From an uncultured Bacteroidota bacterium (GTDB lineage Bacteria; Bacteroidota; Bacteroidia; Bacteroidales; CG2-30-32-10), in NCBI GenBank assembly GCA_903847905.1, contig CAINEZ010000266.1, forward strand, positions 1 to 40,357: 40,357 nt of DNA, in the 5' to 3' direction. The translations under genes were made by a program, and so were the position numbers. How positions within the stretch are numbered: the first letter of the stretch is position 1; every line of letters starts with the position of its first letter. Positions 34,958 through 40,357 of the stretch are shown one piece after another. The notes under the pieces are model-generated. The model was not told the DNA's origin, ran no database searches, and saw nothing but the letters and a program-made list of their open reading frames with translations.

Positions 34958-35089
34958 TGTCTCAAAAGTCAAGAAATTGTCTATTCTTCTATTAACTCTG
35001 AATGACAATTTCTTGACATCCAAATGTCAGCCTGAGTTTATCGAAGGCTTATAGATGCCTAAACGTTTAATAAAAATATTTTTGAGACA
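34958..35089. mobile_element. MITE-like element with TGTCTCAAAA terminal inverted repeats
   Basis: TGTCTCAAAA (34958-34967) and TTTTGAGACA (35080-35089) are perfect inverted ends. Next inside, GTCAAGAAATTGTC (34968-34981) is perfectly complementary to GACAATTTCTTGAC (35004-35017). The rest holds a copy of the TTCGATAAACTCAGGCTGACA unit (also at 4060-4085 in another orientation). It has no ORF and sits between the kinase stop and the response-regulator start, where a hairpin could influence their co-expression. Confidence 0.7.
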
Positions 35090-35104
35090 GTTTCATTTAT
35101 TTTA

Positions 35105-37309
35105 TCAGATTTCAAAATTATTAGATAAAGGAATTTTTATGTCAATGATAGTTCCCTGCCTGCCTGCCTGTGAGGCTTTTCCTGTTTCGCTTTTTATTTC
35201 AAAACTTCCTCCGATAACATTTACCCGTTCGCGCATATTATAAATTCCATTTCCCTTGCTTTTAAAATGCCGATCGTAATCGAATCCTTTTCCGTTATCT
35301 TCTATAATCAGTTGAATATAATTTCCAAGCTCAAGAAGTTCAATACCTGCTTCTGTTGCCTGTGAATGTTTTACAATGTTGTTGAGAGCTTCCTGCGAAA
35401 TGCGATACAGGTATGTACTGATGCGTTCTTCCAATTTTTTCTTTAGAGGTAATGATTCAAAACGGATGTTGATGTTAGAAGCCTGAGCCATCAGTTTGCA
35501 TAAATTACGAAGCGCGGTTTCCAGACCGAATTCTTTAAGTATTGATGGCATCAGGTTGTCGGATATTTTTCTGACTTCATCAATTGTAGTATTGAACATT
35601 TCCTGAACTTCAAGTAAAGATTCCTTACAAGTATGCTGTGTATTAATAATATTTTCAAGTTTAAGTTTAATTGCAATAAGGAACTGTCCCAATCCATCAT
35701 GTAGTTCGCGCGACATGCGTTGGCGTTCCATTTCCTGTCCATCTATAATTGCAGACAATCTTTTTTCACGTTCTTCTTTCAACGCTGATTCAACTTTTTT
35801 GCGTTGCGAAATATCCCGTAACACAGTTGCATAAATCTTTCTTCCTTTGTATTCAACATATCCCTTTTGTACTTCTACCGGAAATGTTCTTCCGCTTTTT
35901 GAAATACAGGAAGCCTCATAAGCATGGATATTCAGGTAATCTGTAACCTCTGTCTTATCACTAACTGATGCAATTATTTCTTTGATTTCTTTTTCCATTA
36001 ATTCATCTTCGGTAAAACCCGTAAGGTTTGATAATGCATGATTCACCAGCAATGGTTTCTCATTTTCATATAAAATAATTCCGTCCACAGTAGCTTCATA
36101 AAAATGTTGTAGGCGTTCTTCCCGTTCGTGCAATTCATCGGTGGTGGATTTAAGTTTTGATGTCATTAAGTTGAATGACTCTGCCAGTGCTCCTATTTCA
36201 TCTTTACCTGAAATATCAACCCTTGTATTAAAATCACCTTCACCAACTTTAATAGATGCATTTTTCAACCTGATTATTGGTTGCGAAATAGTCCGCGCAA
36301 TAATGTAGGTTATACCCATAATAAATAATACAAGCAGTGTACTCAAAAATAAAATATCATTCCTGATTCTTTCAACAGGAATCATGGCTTCCTTTAAATC
36401 AATTTCTGCAATTATCACCCAGTTTATGCCACGAACATTAAGTTTACTGTAAGAACTTAAAACGGGAATATTTCTGTAATCATTAATAATCTCTATTCCC
36501 TGTTTACCTTTTAATGCATTCATTGATGCGGTTGTTTTGACCACTTGTTTCATTAGTGATTTGGGGATGAAGCGGGAATCACTCCTCATATAAAAATCCC
36601 TGCCAACCAGGTATGATTCACCGGTTTCTCCAAGTCCGTTTTCGCTACTATTTTCAAGCATAATATTATTGATAGCTTTAGTGGAGACAAGAAGGGAAAT
36701 ATACCCTGTAATATGTTTAGAATTATCCTGAATAGGTGTCGACAGATAATAGGAAGGATTATTCTGATTGAAAGGATCTTTTTTGAAATCAAGAAAAACA
36801 GTATTCTTTTTTTTGGCAGATGAATCATTTATAATTCTTATGCATGAATATTCAGAGTTTAATAATTTGCCAAAATGAAGCGAATCATTTGTGGTGCCGG
36901 AAGTGAAAATAATATTGTTCAATGTGTCGGTTATAATAAATTTGTCATAGTATCCATAAGCTTTTACGTAAAGGTTTAAAAACTGGTCATATTCATGAGG
37001 AGAAATAAAAAGTTTGTGTGATGATCGCCTGTATAGTCTTTTATCAATGGAAATTGTCATTTTTTTTAATTCGTTTGTTTTAGAAAACAGGCTGATATCC
37101 CTGAACCTGTCTGAAAAAAAATCTTCGATCCGGTTTTTCTTTACTACTCTGATAGATGTAAGCTGATCAAAAGTTCGGTCAATAAGTGAATTACGGGCTG
37201 AATAATATGAATACACGCCTACAATAATAGTTGAACCAATTCCCATCAACAGGAAGAGGATGATAAGTTTAGTGGCTATTGATAAATTCCTAAAAAATAT
37301 CAGTTTCAT
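35105..37309 (-). CDS. Membrane sensor histidine kinase (Cache-HAMP-PAS-HisKA_3)
   Basis: Predicted 734-aa kinase. Transmembrane helix 1 is at residues about 13-33, a periplasmic Cache-type sensor at about 35-318 (YLSTPIQDNSKHITGYISLL, GLGETGESYLVGRDFYMRSD), helix 2 at about 320-342, HAMP at about 343-395, and a PAS domain at about 405-515. HisKA_3 with phosphoacceptor His537 (SRELHDGLGQF) and HATPase at about 625-734 complete it. Cache sensors bind small molecules such as amino acids or ammonium-linked metabolites. Residues 712-718 (ASQAGRQ) are an in-frame palindrome insertion between SETGK and GTIIDIKIP. It is transcribed toward its response regulator and divergently from the Rh gene. Confidence 0.95.
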   Translation of the reverse strand: MKLIFFRNLSIATKLIILFLLMGIGSTIIVGVYSYYSARNSLIDRTFDQLTSIRVVKKNRIEDFFSDRFRDISLFSKTNELKKMTISIDKRLYRRSSHKLFISPHEYDQFLNLYVKAYGYYDKFIITDTLNNIIFTSGTTNDSLHFGKLLNSEYSCIRIINDSSAKKKNTVFLDFKKDPFNQNNPSYYLSTPIQDNSKHITGYISLLVSTKAINNIMLENSSENGLGETGESYLVGRDFYMRSDSRFIPKSLMKQVVKTTASMNALKGKQGIEIINDYRNIPVLSSYSKLNVRGINWVIIAEIDLKEAMIPVERIRNDILFLSTLLVLFIMGITYIIARTISQPIIRLKNASIKVGEGDFNTRVDISGKDEIGALAESFNLMTSKLKSTTDELHEREERLQHFYEATVDGIILYENEKPLLVNHALSNLTGFTEDELMEKEIKEIIASVSDKTEVTDYLNIHAYEASCISKSGRTFPVEVQKGYVEYKGRKIYATVLRDISQRKKVESALKEEREKRLSAIIDGQEMERQRMSRELHDGLGQFLIAIKLKLENIINTQHTCKESLLEVQEMFNTTIDEVRKISDNLMPSILKEFGLETALRNLCKLMAQASNINIRFESLPLKKKLEERISTYLYRISQEALNNIVKHSQATEAGIELLELGNYIQLIIEDNGKGFDYDRHFKSKGNGIYNMRERVNVIGGSFEIKSETGKASQAGRQGTIIDIKIPLSNNFEI
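35156..35176 (-). repeat. Mini-palindrome insertion in the sensor kinase
   Basis: Plus-strand CTGCCTGCCTGCCTGTGAGGC, a degenerate member of the CCTGCCT family, adds seven codons (ASQAGRQ) to the loop before the last beta-strand of the ATPase domain (GK..GTIIDIKIP). Removing it restores the usual GKGTIIDIKIP. Confidence 0.75.
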
Positions 37310-37582
37310 AAAATAAAGGGAATATTATACTGCAAACTGGATAAATTTCCGCAATTTGATTTTCAATTTAGTTATTAGTTTTTCAGTCAATTGTTATGGT
37401 TATTAGATTGTAAAACAAATTTAGTTATCAGGTTTAGTTAACCAAATAACAAAATAAACCAGAATCAGAAACTAATTAAACTAAAACTAAAAAACAAAAA
37501 TATGCAAAGTTTTATCCAAACTAAAGTATATAATATACAAATATCTGCAAAGTAATAAAGCATTTTGCAATTATTAAGTGAA
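37310..37582. other. Spacer between the kinase and Rh genes, left part
   Basis: AT-rich and non-coding. It must hold the kinase promoter (minus strand); a TATTTTTG on the minus strand at about 37511-37495 is the best -7 candidate but lies far from the start codon and has no good -33. GGTTTAGTTAACC (37431-37443) is a weak palindrome. Confidence 0.4.
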
Positions 37583-37611
37583 TTGCTGAATTAATTCAGT
37601 AAAATACTGAA
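37583..37611. promoter_or_regulatory. Candidate operator upstream of the Rh gene
   Basis: Two overlapping palindromes share TTCAG: CTGAATTAATTCAG (37586-37599, perfect) and TTCAGTA-AAA-TACTGAA (37595-37611, 7-base arms). The left part also repeats AAGTGAATTRCTGAATTA from 34229-34246. It lies directly upstream of the -7 box, in place of a -33 element, as expected for an activator site. Confidence 0.55.
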
Positions 37612-37629
37612 CAGATATGTAAATTAATA

Positions 37630-37637
37630 TATATTTG
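37630..37637 (+). promoter_or_regulatory. -7 box TATATTTG of the Rh gene
   Basis: TATATTTG matches TAnnTTTG and predicts a leader of about 35 bases. No TTG is present 17-23 bases upstream; the palindromic operator occupies that place. Confidence 0.6.
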
Positions 37638-37676
37638 CCCCGAAAATGTATCAGTATCAAACCAAATTCATTACAA

Positions 37677-38849
37677 ATGAAATCAAATAATTTTTTTAAA
37701 ATCATGTCAGCTTTTTTGCTGATGTTCTTTACCTCGGTTACTGCTTTTGCTCAGGAAGTCGCAAACAATGGCGTTTCTCCTGCCGTTATGAATGATCAAC
37801 GTTACAATCGTGCTATTCACATTATGGCGATGTTACTTATCGGCTTTGGCTTCTTGATGGTTTTTGTCAGGAAATACGGTCGTTCCGCATTAACTGCTAC
37901 ATTCCTTCTTGTCAGCACTTCTATTCCAATATACATTTATGCAAAAAGTATTGGTTTTATGGGTGGTGTGAGCGAAGAAGTTGAAAAACTAATATTGGCT
38001 GAATTTGGCGCAGCAAGCTTACTTATAGCAGCAGGCGCTGTTCTTGGCAGATTGAAAATGCCTCAATATATTTTATTGGGATTGCTTTTTGTTCCTTTTT
38101 ATATGTTTAATGAATGGGTAGTGCTTGGCGGTGGGTTAGGATTAATTCCTGCCAAAACAGTTATAGACACTGGTGGTTCAATAGTTATTCATGCATTCGG
38201 GGCTATTTTCGGATTAGGTGTTGCGCTTACAATGACTACCAAACAGGAGTTTGAAAAGACCATTGAAGCTGATGCAACAAGTGATCGTTATTCTATGCTT
38301 GGCAGCATGATGCTATGGATATTCTGGCCAAGTTTCTGCGCTGCCCTTGTTACCCCCGAACAAATGCCTCATACAGTAGTTAATGTTATCATAGCGCTTT
38401 GTGGTTCAACAATAGCTACTTATTTATTCTCCGTTTCATTACGTAAAAAAATCAGTATAGCTGATATTGCCAATGCTGCTCTTGCCGGTGGTGTTGCGAT
38501 CGGATCAACATGCGCTGACGCAAGCCATACTGTTGCAATGATTATCGGGATACTTGCCGGAGGCCTTTCTACATTCGGTTTTGCTGTAATACAATCAAGA
38601 CAGCAAAAATGGATGAAACTGATAGATACTTGCGGAGTTACCAATCTTCATGGGTTACCTGGTTTAATGGGGGGGCTTGCTGCGCTGCCTATAATTCATG
38701 GGTTGAATATGCAAAGCCAGCTTTCAGGAATTGGTCTTACAATAGTGATAGCATTTGTTGCAGGTCTTATTACCGGAAAGATACTTCCTTTAATGGGAAG
38801 AAGAACCGAAGCTTATGATGATGCTGAAGAATTTATTGATGCGGAATAA
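37677..38849 (+). CDS. Rh-type (Rhesus-like) ammonium channel
   Basis: Predicted 390-aa channel for ammonia/ammonium with an N-terminal signal-like helix (cleavage near TAFAQ) and about 11 membrane spans. Features that mark it as Rh rather than AmtB type are AIHIMAMLLIGFGFLMVFVR, DTGGSIVIHAFGAIFGLGVA (His172), IFWPSFCAAL and IDTCGVTNLHGLPGLMGG (His325); the last is the Rh hallmark DTCGxxNLHG. The twin pore histidines are conserved, while AmtB phenylalanine-gate context is not. The frame opens at a TTG at 37635, inside the -7 box; the ATG at 37677 is correct. It is divergent from the kinase operon, and an activator-type palindrome sits at its promoter. Bacterial Rh proteins are uncommon; Nitrosomonas Rh50 is the best-known one. 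Confidence 0.93.
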   Translation: MKSNNFFKIMSAFLLMFFTSVTAFAQEVANNGVSPAVMNDQRYNRAIHIMAMLLIGFGFLMVFVRKYGRSALTATFLLVSTSIPIYIYAKSIGFMGGVSEEVEKLILAEFGAASLLIAAGAVLGRLKMPQYILLGLLFVPFYMFNEWVVLGGGLGLIPAKTVIDTGGSIVIHAFGAIFGLGVALTMTTKQEFEKTIEADATSDRYSMLGSMMLWIFWPSFCAALVTPEQMPHTVVNVIIALCGSTIATYLFSVSLRKKISIADIANAALAGGVAIGSTCADASHTVAMIIGILAGGLSTFGFAVIQSRQQKWMKLIDTCGVTNLHGLPGLMGGLAALPIIHGLNMQSQLSGIGLTIVIAFVAGLITGKILPLMGRRTEAYDDAEEFIDAE

Positions 38850-38879
38850 ATAAAAATTTTAAATTTTATTTTAAAGATT

Positions 38880-38908
38880 TCTCGTTTTTTGATTATTAAG
38901 AAACGAGA
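38880..38908 (+). terminator. Terminator-like hairpin after the Rh gene
   Basis: Stem TCTCGTTT/AAACGAGA with a 13-base AT-rich loop, 30 bases after the Rh stop, followed by TTTCTTATTTTT. The same segment carries the -33 TTG of the next promoter in its loop. Confidence 0.6.
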
Positions 38909-38921
38909 TTTCTTATTTTTG
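38889..38921 (+). promoter_or_regulatory. Promoter of the DUF4831 gene
   Basis: TTG (38889-38891), a 22-base spacer and TATTTTTG (38914-38921) fit the Bacteroidota consensus. Transcription would start about 38927, 17 bases before the ATG. Confidence 0.6.
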
Positions 38922-38943
38922 TATCAAATAAAATAATTAAATC

Positions 38944-40143
38944 ATGATGAAGAAATATAAATTATACTTTGTAGCATTATTGATGATAGCAATTACTGCT
39001 TGCTCAACAATAAACGTAAAACATGTTGATGCAAAAAGTGAAATACCGAAGAACGATGGGATTTATTATTCTCTTCCCAAAACAGCTGTAACGGTAGAAG
39101 TTACTGTTGATAAAATTTATAAAGTTAAAGGTCCTTATTTTGATTATGCAAATAAATATTTAGGACTTTCAAATGTGATTTCAGAAAATTCAACCACATA
39201 CAATCTTGATAATATTAAGTTGAGTTCATATACCATTCCCGATCCGAATCAGTTGTATTTTGTGGAAGTTCCGAATGGATGCAAAAAAAAGAATGATGTT
39301 TTTCTTCAGCTATCTGAATCAGGAATCATTAGCGGTGTAAATGATTTTAATGAAATGAAACCTGTAAGCGGTACTGTATCATCGTCTGTTGAAACTCAGG
39401 AAGACCTTTCAGATCCTTCAGCGCAGATGTTTATCAATTCTAATCTGGCAGAATCATTTGATACAATTATTGAAAAAGTGAACCTTGACACTATAACTAT
39501 TGAGAAAAAAGTTTTAAAGAAGATAATGATCGAAAAAACTATAGAGCAGAAAGCCAAAGAAGCCGCTGATTATATTATGCGCGTAAAAGAATCAAAGTTC
39601 AACCTGCTTTCAGGTTATTCGGAAGTTAATTACAGCAAGGAAAGTATTGAATATATGAATGATCAAATGGACAAACAGGAACAGGAATACTTGAATTTAT
39701 TTACAGGTATTACAGTTAAGCATAAGCTGAAATATTATTTCACTTATGTTCCTTCCGATATCGAAAATGAAATTTCGACACAACTTTTCAGATTTTCTCC
39801 AAAGCAAGGCGTTGTTGATACATCAAGCTTTTACGGTGATAATGTTATAATGCAAATCATACCCTTTGGAAGCACCAGTCAGCTTGAATCATTTAATAAG
39901 GTAAAGCAGGATCCAAAGAAAAAAACTCATGGCTTTTATTACAGGATTCCTGAATATGCAAAAGTTTCTATAATACTTAACAACAAAGTAAAAGAAGAGT
40001 CAAACATCCTTATTGACCAGTTTGGCGTGGTAAGCGAATTACCTGCAAATAAAAAAATGAAAGCTACTTACTATCCAAATTCCGGATCACTGAAAACTAT
40101 TGCTTTTAAAAAGAGAAAACATTATTCTTTTTCGCATCATTAA
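38944..40143 (+). CDS. DUF4831 family lipoprotein
   Basis: Predicted 399-aa exported lipoprotein. The signal peptide ends in a lipobox ITAC with Cys20. The mature start NDGIYYSLPKTAVTVEVTVDKI and the segment SSYTIPDPNQLYFVEV are what I associate with DUF4831. Residues about 190-270 form a helical, charged middle (TIEQKAKEAADYIMRVKESK) with ESKFNLLSGYSEV, and the last 100 residues are beta-rich (GFYYRIPEYAKVSIILNNK). Family function is unknown; the layout suggests an outer-membrane-associated assembly role, which is a guess. The start codon is one of two adjacent ATGs (38944 or 38947). It has its own promoter. Confidence 0.88.
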   Translation: MMKKYKLYFVALLMIAITACSTINVKHVDAKSEIPKNDGIYYSLPKTAVTVEVTVDKIYKVKGPYFDYANKYLGLSNVISENSTTYNLDNIKLSSYTIPDPNQLYFVEVPNGCKKKNDVFLQLSESGIISGVNDFNEMKPVSGTVSSSVETQEDLSDPSAQMFINSNLAESFDTIIEKVNLDTITIEKKVLKKIMIEKTIEQKAKEAADYIMRVKESKFNLLSGYSEVNYSKESIEYMNDQMDKQEQEYLNLFTGITVKHKLKYYFTYVPSDIENEISTQLFRFSPKQGVVDTSSFYGDNVIMQIIPFGSTSQLESFNKVKQDPKKKTHGFYYRIPEYAKVSIILNNKVKEESNILIDQFGVVSELPANKKMKATYYPNSGSLKTIAFKKRKHYSFSHH

Positions 40144-40178
40144 GGGTTTATTAAAAATCTCTGAAAATTCAAAAAAAT

Positions 40179-40250
40179 AACACTTAGACACTAAATAAAC
40201 TGAGCTTCACTATGAAATTTCTTAGTGCCTGTCGGCAGGCAGGTTAGTGG
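40179..40250. mobile_element. CCACTAAGGCACTAAG-type inverted-repeat element, interrupted
   Basis: The left end ACACTTAGACACTAA (40180-40194) pairs imperfectly (12 of 15) with the right end once the inserted palindrome is removed (TTAGTGCC joined to TTAGTGG). Between them are CTTCACTATGAAA-type sequences. Related to the element at 19651-19736. Non-coding. Confidence 0.55.
40227..40244. repeat. Mini-palindrome nested in the CACTAAG element
   Basis: GCCTGTCGGCAGGCAGG matches the CCTGCCT family (complement CCTGCCTGCCGACAGGC). It splits CTTAGTGCC from TTAGTGG, so it entered an existing repeat. The apparent insertion is about 14 bases, shorter than the 21 in genes. Confidence 0.75.
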
Positions 40251-40319
40251 TAAAAATAAAATAATTTGTTTGGTTTATAAAGGCGTTCTTTAAACAAATA
40301 TTCTTTTTCAGGGAGTTTA

Positions 40320-40349
40320 TTATACCAATTGTATTTATTTTTTAGTCTA
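40320..40349. repeat. Inverted copy of the 3953-3982 element end
   Basis: Thirty bases, starting TTATACCAATTG and ending TTTAGTCTA, are the exact complement of 3953-3982. The copy continues beyond the window edge, so the rest of the element lies outside. Confidence 0.85.
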
Positions 40350-40357
40350 ATAAAAAA

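Noticed and set aside
37635-37676. Upstream start for the Rh gene
   Set aside because: That TTG is part of the -7 promoter box, and the ATG at 37677 directly precedes the signal-like helix.

Overview
The window is AT-rich DNA from a member of the Bacteroidota, probably a free-living, Bacteroidales- or Marinilabiliales-like lineage. The evidence is the protein families (DUF4301, DUF4369/DUF5106 thioredoxins, DUF4412, DUF4831, CHU_C type-IX-secretion sorting domains), the near absence of Shine-Dalgarno sequences, and several -7 boxes of the Bacteroidota type TAnnTTTG. I cannot place it below phylum from sequence alone.

Layout. 1-3.7 kb: repeat-rich left edge, a DUF4301 protein and a convergent secreted TlpA-like thioredoxin. 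3.7-9.3 kb: a repeat-filled spacer, a T9SS-sorted surface protein and a glycine-rich secreted protein that share a duplicated promoter/leader, a DUF4412 protein, a coiled-coil SHOCT membrane protein and tRNA-Gly(CCC). 9.4-12.9 kb: an HTH-Fic two-gene module, a palindrome array and a two-gene ABC exporter. 12.9-19.5 kb: a guanine-deaminase-like enzyme and a class III aminotransferase, a second palindrome array, a beta-barrel protein, a large PKD/CHU_C surface protein and recR. 19.7-32.5 kb: a potassium block with an SSF symporter, a short KdpD-type kinase plus KdpE, Kup, KdpF (45 aa), KdpA, KdpB, KdpC and full-length KdpD. 32.5-38.9 kb: an ammonium block with AmtB-type Amt, a collapsed porin gene, a NarL-type response regulator with its Cache/HAMP/PAS kinase, and a divergent Rh-type ammonium channel. 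38.9-40.4 kb: a DUF4831 lipoprotein and more repeats.

How the genes work together. The potassium block combines constitutive (Kup) and ATP-driven (KdpFABC) uptake with two KdpD paralogues and one KdpE. The ammonium block places two different ammonium channels on either side of one two-component system, and both channel promoters carry the same TTCAGTA half-sites, so that system plausibly controls ammonium or nitrogen acquisition.

Most interesting signal. A family of short GC-rich palindromes (core CCTGCCT..CGG..AGGCAGG) is dispersed through the window. Three copies lie inside genes, in recR and in two unrelated histidine kinases. Each looks like a clean 21-bp, seven-codon in-frame insertion at a surface loop, and the two kinase copies hit the same loop of the ATPase domain. 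Two further copies are nested inside other repeats. This resembles, on a miniature scale, the in-frame palindromic elements known from Rickettsia. Two arrays of six small hairpins (10.9-11.1 kb and 14.67-14.88 kb) and several MITE-like elements complete the repeat landscape.
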